A stretch of DNA of 15,542 bases, taken from Bdellovibrionales bacterium. Its GTDB lineage: Bacteria > Bdellovibrionota > Bacteriovoracia > Bacteriovoracales > Bacteriovoracaceae. Within the stretch, counting starts at the first letter, position 1. Every line of letters starts with the position of its first letter. The stretch is taken from contig SXUH01000151.1 of assembly GCA_005791855.1 (NCBI GenBank), positions 1 through 15,542 on the forward strand, read 5' to 3'. The notes below the pieces were generated by a model, which was given only the letters and a program-made list of their open reading frames with translations, was not told the DNA's origin and did not search any database. The translations under genes and the position numbers were made by a program. Below, one piece after another: positions 7,836 to 14,796 of the stretch.

Positions 7836-9127
7836 GACTGTTCTAGTCCTGCGGTGGGGATCTCCATCACGAAGCGCGTGTGCCGGGAGCCGAGGTCGTG
7901 GTAAAGGCGGCCTCCCCACTTCTCGATGATACTGCGGGAGATGGAGAGGCCAAGGCCCGTTCCGACGCTCGGATCCTTCGTGGTGAAGAAGGGCTTCATG
8001 ATCTTCGCCGACAGCTCCTCGGAGATGTTGTTTCCCGAATCGGTGACGCTGATCTCGATGGTCAGGCCCGGGGTGATCTGCAGGCAGATCCACTTCTGGG
8101 GATTGTCGCGGATGGCGTCGATTGAATTGTTCAAGAGGTTGATCAGGACCTGCGAGAGCTGGGTCGGGTTCCCCTTCACCTGGAGGAAGGTCGGCCCTCG
8201 GATCTCGAACTCGATCCCCAGCACCCGCATCCGCTCGGAGGCGACGGCGACGATGTCGTCGAGGACCTTCGAGAGCTCGAAGTACTCTTCCGGGTCGTCG
8301 GAGACGTTCCGCGAGAGGCTCTTGAGGCCCTTCACCATCTTTGCCATCTTGGATGTGGTCTTATGCATGCTCCGGAGCTGCTCCTCGACCTTGGGTGAGA
8401 GGGCCTCTTCCACGGCGAGCTTGCGCTTCAGGACCTCGAGCTGGAGGGTGAGGGACTGGAGCGGATTGTTGATCTCGTGGGCGATCCCGCTGGTCATCTC
8501 CCCCAGGGCCATGAGGTTCGCGGTGTGGATGATCTCGTTCTGCTGGATCTGGACGTTCTTGAGCGCGCGGGAGATGTTCCAGCGGGCGACCCAGAAGACG
8601 GCGATGAGGTAGACGCAGACGAAGATCTGGGCCACGAGGCGGTCTTCGCCCATGATCTGCAGCGGCGGGAAGACGAGCCCTGGGCCTAGGACGTTCTGGA
8701 CGATGAGCAGCACCGCTCCCATGAGCGAGAGGATCACGCCCTTCCACTGCTCCTCGCTGGAGAAGCTAATGAACGGGATGGTGATGCTCGTGAAGTAGTA
8801 GAACTCGTAGCCCGAGCCGACCGGGGTGGCGTCCACGGACAGGAAGATCCCCGCGAGCCCCGTGACGTGGATGAGGATCCGGCCGGCGTCGTGCCAGCGT
8901 TTGTGGATCAGGTAGATCCCGACCATGACGAGGAACGCGAGGGCCAGCTCGCAGTTGATGAGGAAGGCGTCGCTCCGGTAGACGGCGTAGCTCAGGTAGA
9001 AGAGGAAGGTGACCAGCGTCCAATAGGAGTCGAAGACGGCGATCTGGATCGCCAGCTTCTTGTTCTCGGGCATCTCCCGGGTGGTACCCAGGGAGATCAG
9101 GTTGGTAAACGCGTACTTCATGCTCAT
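7832..9127 (-). CDS. Membrane-bound sensor histidine kinase (orphan)
   Basis: 431 aa. The N-terminal half has about six hydrophobic segments (roughly 34-52, 58-75, 83-100, 109-123, 130-147, 165-183) and no large periplasmic loop, so the sensor is membrane-embedded. The kinase core follows: H-box LGEMTSGIAHEINNPLQSL (His217), N-box QVLINLLNNSIDAI, G1 DSGNNI (363-368), F-box KPFFTTK and G2 GTGLGLSIS (389-397). This is the NtrB/HWE-like HEINNPL type. In G1 the usual second Gly (DxGxG) is Asn. No response regulator is adjacent. Starts at 9127 or two codons later (9121) are possible; an in-frame TAA directly precedes 9127. No promoter is apparent, and the E2 terminator ends immediately upstream; its 3' arm supplies the only GGAGG (13 nt from the ATG). 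Confidence 0.93.
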   Translation of the reverse strand: MSMKYAFTNLISLGTTREMPENKKLAIQIAVFDSYWTLVTFLFYLSYAVYRSDAFLINCELALAFLVMVGIYLIHKRWHDAGRILIHVTGLAGIFLSVDATPVGSGYEFYYFTSITIPFISFSSEEQWKGVILSLMGAVLLIVQNVLGPGLVFPPLQIMGEDRLVAQIFVCVYLIAVFWVARWNISRALKNVQIQQNEIIHTANLMALGEMTSGIAHEINNPLQSLTLQLEVLKRKLAVEEALSPKVEEQLRSMHKTTSKMAKMVKGLKSLSRNVSDDPEEYFELSKVLDDIVAVASERMRVLGIEFEIRGPTFLQVKGNPTQLSQVLINLLNNSIDAIRDNPQKWICLQITPGLTIEISVTDSGNNISEELSAKIMKPFFTTKDPSVGTGLGLSISRSIIEKWGGRLYHDLGSRHTRFVMEIPTAGLEQS

Positions 9128-9129
9128 TT

Positions 9130-9158
9130 AAAAAAGAAAGCCTCCGCGAGGGAGGCTT
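9130..9158 (-). terminator. Intrinsic terminator of the lpd-E2 operon, abutting the kinase start
   Basis: Minus strand: AAGCCTCC (9158-9151), loop of 5, GGAGGCTT (9145-9138), then TCTTTTTT (9137-9130). The stem is a perfect 8 bp and the T-run is good. The kinase ATG begins only 2 nt further on (9127), so the terminator occupies the whole intergenic space after the E2 stop at 9164. Confidence 0.9.
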
Positions 9159-9163
9159 CCTTG

Positions 9164-10534
9164 TCAAATTAAGTTTTCTGGCTTCATGGTCTCGAGGTGC
9201 TCCTTGACCGAAGCGAGGAACTTACTTCCGAGCTCGCCGTCGATGAGCCGGTGGTCGTAGGTGTGGGTTCCGTACATCATGCTCCGGATCGCGATGGCAT
9301 CATCCTCCATTACCATCACCCGCTTCTTGATCACGCCGGTGCAGAAGATCCCGACCTGCGGCTGGAGGATCACCGGGGTGGCGATGAGGGTCCCGAAGGA
9401 GCCGTTGTTAGTGAAGGTGTAGGTACCGCCGGAGAGGTCGTCCATGGTGAGCTTCTTGTTCCGGGCCTTGTTGGCGAGGACGTCGAGCTGGCGGGCCAGA
9501 CCCGTGAGGTTGAGGTCGCCGGCGTTCTTGATCACCGGGACGACCAGGCCGTTCCCCGGGACCGCGACCGCGCAGCCGAGGTTGATGTCTTTCTTGATGA
9601 CGATGTTATCGCCTTCGATGGACGCGTTGACCAGCGGGTGCTCCTTGAGCGCCTGGACGATGGCGTAGAGGACGAAGTGCGAGTACGTGAGGTTGATCCC
9701 CTCGCGCTTCTTGAACTCGTTCTTGATCTTCTCCCGGGACTTCACGAGGTTCGTCATGTCGATCTCGTCGATGGAGTTCACGTGCGGAGAAGTCTGCTTG
9801 GAGATCACCATGTTCTTGGCGATGGCCTTCCGCATGTTGTCCATGGCGACGATCTCGACCCGCTCCCCGCCCGCGCGGGTCTGAGGGACGCCAGACGGGG
9901 CCGGCGTCGAGGCGCGTGGAGCGGAAGCCTGCGCAGACGACGAGGCCTGCGCCGAGGAAGCCGCAGCAGCGGAGCCCTTCCCGCGGCCCGCGATGTAGGC
10001 TTCGAGGTCAGCCTTGTTCACGCGACCGGCGGCGCCGGTGCCTTTGATCTTCGAGAGTTCGCTCAGGGGGATGCCGGCGTCTTTTGCCATCGCCTTCACC
10101 AGCGGAGTGTAGAAGCGGAAGCCGTCGCTTGAGTCCTGCGTTTCCGCGCTCGCGCCGCCGTCATCGTGCATGGCCTGGTAGGCGATGGCACCTTCGTTCA
10201 TGGCGGTGGCGCCGCCTTCCGGTGCCGGAGCGGTGGCCTCTTTCTTCGCGGCCGGAGCGGACTTCCCGGCCGGCGCGCTGACCGCCGCGTTCAGGTCGTC
10301 TTCGATGATGGCGATGGGCTTGCCCACGTCCACGGTGGCGCCCTCCGGGAAGAGGAGCTCGACGATCTTCCCGTGGATGGGACTCGGGATCTCCGATTCG
10401 ACCTTGTCCGTGGAGATCTCCAGGAGGATCGCGTCCAGCTCGATGACCTCGCCGACATTCTTGTGCCACTTGGTGATGGTACCGGTCGTGATCGACTCTC
10501 CCATCTGGGGCATTACAACTTCAACCTTTGCCAT
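9164..10534 (-). CDS. Dihydrolipoamide acyltransferase (E2) of a 2-oxoacid dehydrogenase complex
   Basis: 456 aa, the core of a cytoplasmic 2-oxoacid dehydrogenase complex. Domain order: a lipoyl domain (1-80; lipoyl Lys44 in STDKVESEI), an Ala/Pro/Ser linker, an E1/E3-binding domain (about 142-178, TPLVKAMAKDAGIPLSEL and GTGAAGRVNKADLEAYI), a second Ala/Ser-rich linker with repeated SAQAS units (about 185-220), and the catalytic acyltransferase domain (about 225-456) with DHRLIDG (His428, Asp432). AAGGAGA (10548-10542) lies 7 nt before the ATG. It follows lpd by 22 nt and is transcribed with it; a terminator follows. The DKVESEI lipoyl site and single lipoyl domain fit 2-oxoglutarate (sucB-like) or branched-chain (bkdB-like) E2s; the substrate cannot be fixed without the E1 gene, which is not present here. 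Confidence 0.93.
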   Translation of the reverse strand: MAKVEVVMPQMGESITTGTITKWHKNVGEVIELDAILLEISTDKVESEIPSPIHGKIVELLFPEGATVDVGKPIAIIEDDLNAAVSAPAGKSAPAAKKEATAPAPEGGATAMNEGAIAYQAMHDDGGASAETQDSSDGFRFYTPLVKAMAKDAGIPLSELSKIKGTGAAGRVNKADLEAYIAGRGKGSAAAASSAQASSSAQASAPRASTPAPSGVPQTRAGGERVEIVAMDNMRKAIAKNMVISKQTSPHVNSIDEIDMTNLVKSREKIKNEFKKREGINLTYSHFVLYAIVQALKEHPLVNASIEGDNIVIKKDINLGCAVAVPGNGLVVPVIKNAGDLNLTGLARQLDVLANKARNKKLTMDDLSGGTYTFTNNGSFGTLIATPVILQPQVGIFCTGVIKKRVMVMEDDAIAIRSMMYGTHTYDHRLIDGELGSKFLASVKEHLETMKPENLI

Positions 10535-10556
10535 AAAAATATCTCCTTAAAATTAC

Positions 10557-11948
10557 CTATAAATTGAGTGCCCGGCCCTTGGCCGCCAGCACGGCCTCGC
10601 CCAGGAACTCTCCCAGGGTCGGGTGCGGATGGATGGTGGCGAAGATCTCTTCGTCGATCCCCTCCATGGTCCGGAAGAGGACGTACTCGTGGATGAGCTC
10701 GGTGGCGTGGGTCCCGACGATGTGGGCCCCGAGGAGCTCGCCGTGCTTGCCGGTGAGGACCTTGATGAAGCCGTCTTTCTCGTTGGACGCGATGGCCTTA
10801 CCGTTGGCCATGAACGGCGCCTTCCCGACCTTGTACTCGATGCCCTTTTCCTTCAGCGCGCGCTCGGTGTAGCCCACGGAGGCCACCTGCGGTTGGCAGT
10901 AGGTACAGCCGGCGATGTTGAGCTTGTCGATCGGGTGCGGGTGCTTCCCGGCCAGGTGCTCCGCCGCCACCACGCCTTCGTGAGAAGCGGCGTGGGCCAG
11001 GAGCGGTGGACCGGAGACGTCGCCGATGGCGTACACGCCGGCGGCGGTGGTCTGGTAGTATTCGTTGACCTTGATGAAGCCCCTCTCCGTCTGGACCCCG
11101 GCCTTCTCGAGCCCGTAGCCCTCGAGGTTCCCCACCATCCCGACGGCGATGAGGCCCAGCTCGAACTTGTGCTCGGTCTTCTTGCCACCTTCGGTGACGG
11201 TGAAGGTCACGTCGTTCCCGTTGTTCTTCGCGGTCACTCCTTCGATCCCGAGGGAGAGCTTCATCCCGTACTTCTTGTAGTGCCGCTCGACCTCCGCGGA
11301 GATCTCCGTGTCTTCGATCGGAAGGAGGTTCTTCTGCATCTCGAAGATGTGCACGTCCACGCCGAAGGCGTTCCAGAAGTAGGCGAACTCCATCCCGATG
11401 GCGCCGGCGCCGATGATCCCGATGGACTTCGGAAGCTTCTCGAGCTTGAGGGCTTCCCAGGCACCGAGGAGGCGCTTCCCGTCGTGCTCGAGGCCCGGGA
11501 AGGTCCGGTACTTCGCGCCGGTGGCGATGATCACGTTGCCCGCGGTGACCTCTTCTTTCTTCCCGTCTGCGAGGGTGACCTCGAGGGTCTTGGCGGACTT
11601 GAAGACACCCTTCCCGCTCAGGACTTCGATCTTATTCTTCTTCATCAAGAAGGCGATCCCCTTGGACATGTTTCCGGCGATCTCGTTGGCCCGCTTCACG
11701 GCGACCGACGCGTCCAGGCCCTTGAGGTCAACGTTGATCCCCAGACCTTTCAGGTCAGCTACCTCGTGCACGGAGTGCGCGGATTTCAAGAGTGCTTTCG
11801 TAGGAATACAGCCGCGGTTCAGACATACTCCACCGAGCTTATCGGCTTCGATGATGGCCACTTTTTTCCCTAACTGAGATGCCCTGATTGCAGCTACATA
11901 TCCACCAGGACCGGCACCTAAAACAACAACGTCAAATGTTTTGGCCAT
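10557..11948 (-). CDS. lpdA: Dihydrolipoamide dehydrogenase (E3)
   Basis: 463 aa, the usual length. It reoxidises E2-bound dihydrolipoamide using FAD and NAD+. Motifs: FAD-binding VVVLGAGPGGYVAAIRA; the redox disulfide in GGVCLNRGCIPTK (Cys42, Cys47); the NAD-binding GIIGAGAIGMEFAYFW; the second FAD motif VYAIGDVSGPPLLAHAASHEG; and the C-terminal active-site base region TIHPHPTLGEFLGEA. AAAGGAAA (11960-11953) precedes the ATG, and a TTGACA promoter lies upstream. It is first in an operon with the E2 gene (22-nt gap). The first 60 or so codons are clearly A/T-richer than the remainder. It diverges from the exonuclease gene at 12081. Confidence 0.97.
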   Translation of the reverse strand: MAKTFDVVVLGAGPGGYVAAIRASQLGKKVAIIEADKLGGVCLNRGCIPTKALLKSAHSVHEVADLKGLGINVDLKGLDASVAVKRANEIAGNMSKGIAFLMKKNKIEVLSGKGVFKSAKTLEVTLADGKKEEVTAGNVIIATGAKYRTFPGLEHDGKRLLGAWEALKLEKLPKSIGIIGAGAIGMEFAYFWNAFGVDVHIFEMQKNLLPIEDTEISAEVERHYKKYGMKLSLGIEGVTAKNNGNDVTFTVTEGGKKTEHKFELGLIAVGMVGNLEGYGLEKAGVQTERGFIKVNEYYQTTAAGVYAIGDVSGPPLLAHAASHEGVVAAEHLAGKHPHPIDKLNIAGCTYCQPQVASVGYTERALKEKGIEYKVGKAPFMANGKAIASNEKDGFIKVLTGKHGELLGAHIVGTHATELIHEYVLFRTMEGIDEEIFATIHPHPTLGEFLGEAVLAAKGRALNL

Positions 11949-11993
11949 AGAGTTTCCTTTCTTAGTTTTCCAAGATCTTAAATGTCCCGAAAT

Positions 11994-12021
11994 CTTGTAC
12001 TTAATGCCTCGCAGTTGTCAA
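11994..12021 (-). promoter_or_regulatory. Promoter of the lpd-E2 operon
   Basis: Minus strand: perfect TTGACA (12021-12016), a 16-nt spacer, TACAAG (11999-11994). The transcript would begin near 11987, about 40 nt before the lpd ATG. It is divergent from, and about 20 bp away from, the candidate promoter of the exonuclease operon. Confidence 0.6.
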
Positions 12022-12042
12022 TGAAAGGGATGGGTTTTCAGC

Positions 12043-12072
12043 TAGACGGAATCCAGTTAAAAAAGCTATAAA
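12043..12072 (+). promoter_or_regulatory. Candidate promoter of the exonuclease operon
   Basis: TAGACG (12043-12048), an 18-nt spacer, TATAAA (12067-12072). The -10 ends only 8 nt before the ATG at 12081, so the transcript would start at about 12079-12081 and be leaderless or nearly so. There is no Shine-Dalgarno before that ATG, which agrees. Confidence 0.5.
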
Positions 12073-12080
12073 GACACTGT

Positions 12081-12983
12081 ATGTCAAGAAGCCAATCGAC
12101 CCTCACCTTGGACTCAAACGAAGTCACACACCTCCTAAACCTCTTCCCCAAGGGGTTGGTTGCCGTTGACCTTGAAACCACGGGCCTCTCCCCCCTGGTG
12201 GATAAGATCATTGAAATCGCGGCCGTGAAGATCACAGAAGCCGGTGAAATCAGTACCTACCACCAGCTGATCAACCCCCTGATCGAGATCCCGGAGTTCA
12301 CCATCCAGTTCCACGGGCTCACTAATGATCACCTGAAGCTCTCCCCGACGATTAAGAAACCCCTGCGGGAGTTCTGGGACTTCGTGGGCCGCTACCCGAT
12401 GATCGCCCACAACTCCACCTTCGACCTGGGCTACCTGATCAAGTCTTCCCACGACTTCCAGATCGACTTCCCTCCGCTGGACATCTACGATAGCTGCCGC
12501 TTCACCCGGGCCGTGTACAAGAACAAAGACGCGGCTCCATCGAACTTCAAGCTCTCAACCCTGAGCGAATACTTCGGCATCGAGCTGCAGCACCACGTGG
12601 CCATGGAAGACACCCTGGCCTGCCTGAAGATCATGGCCGGGACCATCCAGACCCAAACCGACCACAAGGTCGCCCTCGAGAAGAGCTTCGTCTTCCGGCT
12701 CTCGCACTTCGACCGGAACGACTGCTTCAACTACTCCACCCGCCTGGACGGGCTCAAAACCCTTGTCCAGGCAAAAGAGTTAGTGGTACTAGACTACCGC
12801 GGCGGTTCGGCCGTCGGGAAGATCCGACCCGTGAGGCCCATCGGGCTCATGCCCCTGCCCCAGGGACCGGTGCTCTTCGCCGAGTGCCTCCTCACCGGAA
12901 TGAACAAGTCGTTTCTGTTGAAAAAAATCAAGTCCTACAAGAAGCTCGAAGCAAGCTACTGGCAACCGGGAACACATGCTTAA
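12081..12983 (+). CDS. DEDDh 3'-5' exonuclease (DnaQ-like) with a WYL-like C-terminal domain
   Basis: 300 aa. The N-terminal exonuclease domain (about 23-190) has all DEDDh residues: Asp30 and Glu32 in VAVDLETTGL, Asp115 in AHNSTFDLGYL, and His172 and Asp177 in HHVAMEDTL. It therefore hydrolyses DNA or RNA 3' ends with two metal ions, like the DNA polymerase III epsilon subunit or oligo-trimming relatives. The C-terminal region (about 225-287; LVVLDYRGGSAVGKIRPVRPIGLMPL, later VLFAECLLTGMNKSFLLKKIKSY) matches the pattern of a WYL domain: a hydrophobic-xY strand, RxVxPxxL, a strand, then RxFxLxxI-type ending. WYL domains bind nucleic acid or ligands and modulate partner domains. The gene overlaps the next ATG by 8 nt. 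There is no Shine-Dalgarno and the promoter implies a leaderless transcript. Confidence 0.88.
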   Translation: MSRSQSTLTLDSNEVTHLLNLFPKGLVAVDLETTGLSPLVDKIIEIAAVKITEAGEISTYHQLINPLIEIPEFTIQFHGLTNDHLKLSPTIKKPLREFWDFVGRYPMIAHNSTFDLGYLIKSSHDFQIDFPPLDIYDSCRFTRAVYKNKDAAPSNFKLSTLSEYFGIELQHHVAMEDTLACLKIMAGTIQTQTDHKVALEKSFVFRLSHFDRNDCFNYSTRLDGLKTLVQAKELVVLDYRGGSAVGKIRPVRPIGLMPLPQGPVLFAECLLTGMNKSFLLKKIKSYKKLEASYWQPGTHA

Positions 12984-13224
12984 GAACCTCGTGACCAAAG
13001 AAAACCTTCCGGAGCGGATCAAGCAGGTCCTGATCTTCGTCGCCCACATCGTCCTCCTGAAGTGGATCCTCTACACGCTCTACGAAGGGGGCGTGATGGA
13101 CTTCTGGACGCTCCTGTTCCACTTCCTGGGCATCGCCGTCTACGGCGCCCTCCTCATCCGGATCTGCGCGTACATCTACAAGCGGCAGTACGAGAAGGAA
13201 CTCGAGAAGCATGCCGACGAGTAG
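12976..13224 (+). CDS. Small two-helix membrane protein of unknown function
   Basis: 82 aa, not recognised. The ATG at 12976 overlaps the exonuclease stop (8 nt), with GGGAA 3 nt upstream, and its own 3' end overlaps the KamA-family gene by 14 nt, so it is a true middle member of a tightly coupled operon. Two hydrophobic segments (about 15-35 and 43-67) are joined by a short loop (EGGVMDF), and the protein ends in a charged tail (YKRQYEKELEKHADE), suggesting both ends in the cytoplasm. No motif links it to the enzymes on either side. Confidence 0.75.
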   Translation: MLKNLVTKENLPERIKQVLIFVAHIVLLKWILYTLYEGGVMDFWTLLFHFLGIAVYGALLIRICAYIYKRQYEKELEKHADE

Positions 13225-14278
13225 GGACTGGAGCATTCACTTCCGGGAAGCCTTCAGGGACCTCCGGGACCTCTACGGCTTCCTCGGCTGGGAGTTCCCC
13301 GAGGGGCACCTCCGGGTGGAGCGCTCCTACCCGCTCTTCATCCCTCGCGCCCTCGCTCGGAAGCTCAAGGACCAGGGGCCGGACGGCGTGCTCGCTCGCG
13401 AGTTCCTCCCGGACGAGCGCGAACTGCACCCCGCCGGGCTCCTCGATCCCATCGGGGACCGGGCCTACCAGAGAGCTCCGCAGCTCATCCACCGGTACCC
13501 GTCGCGCGCGCTCTTCACCGCCACCTCCGTGTGTCCGGTGAACTGCCGCTACTGCTTCCGGAAGAACGAACTCGCCGTGACCAACGAGCTCTTCCAGCAG
13601 GACTTCGAAGAAACCCTGAGCTACCTCCGGGCGCACCCGGAGGTCTCGGAGATCATCTTCACCGGCGGCGACCCGCTCACCCTCTCGAACGAGAAGCTCG
13701 AGAAGTACCTCATGGCCTTCGGCGAGCTTCCGAGCATCCGGGACCTCCGCTTCCACACGCGCTACCCGGTGATCCTGCCGGAGCGGATCGACGCGGGCTT
13801 CCTCTCGGTTCTTGGCAAAGCCTCGGCGCACTTCCGAACGGTTTCGGTCGCCATCCACGCGAACCACGTGAGCGAGTTCGACGAAGAAAACTCGGCGGCC
13901 ATCGGGGCCCTCGCGGCGACGGGGATCCAGCTCCTTTCTCAGACGGTGCTCCTCCGCGGCGTCAACGACTCCTGCGAAGCGCTCCTGGGCCTCGTGAACA
14001 AGTTCCTCGAGCTCAAGATCAGGCCCTACTACCTCCACCATCCGGACCAGGTGAAGGGAGGGATGCACTTCTACCTCTCCCTAGAGGAAGGCCGGAGTCT
14101 CTACCAGAAGCTCCGCGGTCTGCTCCCCGGCTGGGCCATCCCCCTCTACGTCATCGACGTCCCCGGGGGCCACGGGAAGGTCTCGGCCTTCAACCCGGAG
14201 ACCCACGCCTACTCAGGAAATCTTATGGCCCTGAACGGAACCATAATTTCAGCGGCGGAGCCAAACCGCACTCCTTGA
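13211..14278 (+). CDS. KamA-family radical SAM enzyme (lysine 2,3-aminomutase-like or EpmB-like)
   Basis: 355 aa. The radical SAM cluster motif is at Cys108, Cys112, Cys115 (CPVNCRYCFRKNE), and IIFTGGDPLTL (GGDP 152-155) should contact SAM. The PLP-binding Lys is expected at 323 in VIDVPGGHGKV. Family enzymes shift the alpha-amino group of lysine to the beta position; EpmB does this so that EF-P can be beta-lysylated. The length matches EpmB (about 340) better than free-lysine KamA (over 400), but the PGGxGK motif is KamA-like, so the substrate is undecided. No EF-P or EpmA gene is adjacent to settle it. It overlaps the preceding small membrane gene by 14 nt (AAGGAA at 13195-13200 serves as a distant Shine-Dalgarno). 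It is followed by a new promoter whose -35 covers its stop. Confidence 0.92.
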   Translation: MPTSRDWSIHFREAFRDLRDLYGFLGWEFPEGHLRVERSYPLFIPRALARKLKDQGPDGVLAREFLPDERELHPAGLLDPIGDRAYQRAPQLIHRYPSRALFTATSVCPVNCRYCFRKNELAVTNELFQQDFEETLSYLRAHPEVSEIIFTGGDPLTLSNEKLEKYLMAFGELPSIRDLRFHTRYPVILPERIDAGFLSVLGKASAHFRTVSVAIHANHVSEFDEENSAAIGALAATGIQLLSQTVLLRGVNDSCEALLGLVNKFLELKIRPYYLHHPDQVKGGMHFYLSLEEGRSLYQKLRGLLPGWAIPLYVIDVPGGHGKVSAFNPETHAYSGNLMALNGTIISAAEPNRTP

Positions 14279-14302
14279 CGGTGGAGCTCCATCGATTATA
14301 AA
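14275..14302 (+). promoter_or_regulatory. Promoter of the 14337-14729 gene
   Basis: TTGACG (14275-14280, overlapping the TGA of the KamA-family gene), a 16-nt spacer, TATAAA (14297-14302). The leader of about 28 nt ends in AAAGGGG (14326-14332), 4 nt before the ATG. Confidence 0.65.
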
Positions 14303-14336
14303 CCTTTTCGGAGACGATCACTTCCAAAGGGGTTCT

Positions 14337-14729
14337 ATGAAATTTCTAGTCGCTGCTCTGTTCGCCGTGGGTGCCGGCTCCGCCCAGGCATCCTACTACG
14401 CCACCCACTGCTCGAACGCCACCGGCACCGTCCGCTGGGAAGAAGGACATAACTCGAACACGCTCTTCCTCCGAGAGGTGTCCCCGGAGGAAGTGGTCTC
14501 CGTTCCCGTGCACAAGGTGCAGATGAAGTTCACCGGCCAGAACACCATCTCCGAATCCAACGTCCGCAACTGCGGGTTCGCCAGCACGACGAAGATCTAC
14601 TCTGCGAAGGTGCAGATCACCCCGGCCAAGGAACACCCAGAAGCGCTAGACTTCCTGGACGGCGAGAAGCTCATCAAAGCCACCGTAATCTGCCAGTACG
14701 AGATGAACGGCCGCGCTCCTTGCCCTTAG
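14337..14729 (+). CDS. Small secreted protein of unknown function, four cysteines
   Basis: 130 aa, family not recognised. It has a signal peptide (MKFLVAALFAVGAGSAQA, cleaved before SYYA), and AAAGGGG ends 4 nt before the ATG at 14337. The mature chain is about 112 aa with four cysteines (25, 79, 119, 129), suggesting two disulfides in the periplasm or outside; alternating hydrophobic runs (VVSVPVHKVQMKF, KIYSAKVQI, LIKATVICQYEM) suggest a beta-rich fold. It has its own promoter. No clear terminator separates it from the tRNA-Gly promoter 24 bp downstream. In size, export signal and cysteine count it resembles the protein at 5105-5551, but I see no alignment between them. Confidence 0.8.
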   Translation: MKFLVAALFAVGAGSAQASYYATHCSNATGTVRWEEGHNSNTLFLREVSPEEVVSVPVHKVQMKFTGQNTISESNVRNCGFASTTKIYSAKVQITPAKEHPEALDFLDGEKLIKATVICQYEMNGRAPCP

Positions 14730-14752
14730 AAACAAAATTTTTGAGTTCCCTG

Positions 14753-14782
14753 TTGACAGTTTTTGCTGGCCTGGACTAAGAT
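14753..14782 (+). promoter_or_regulatory. Promoter of tRNA-Gly
   Basis: Perfect TTGACA (14753-14758), an 18-nt spacer, TAAGAT (14777-14782). Transcription would begin near 14789, about 8 nt before the mature tRNA 5' end. Confidence 0.75.
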
Positions 14783-14796
14783 CAGGGGCTCTATGG

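Noticed and set aside
9162..9167. TTGACA on the minus strand over the E2 stop as a -35 for the kinase
   Set aside because: No -10-like hexamer occurs 16-18 nt downstream; that position is inside the terminator stem (GAGGCT).
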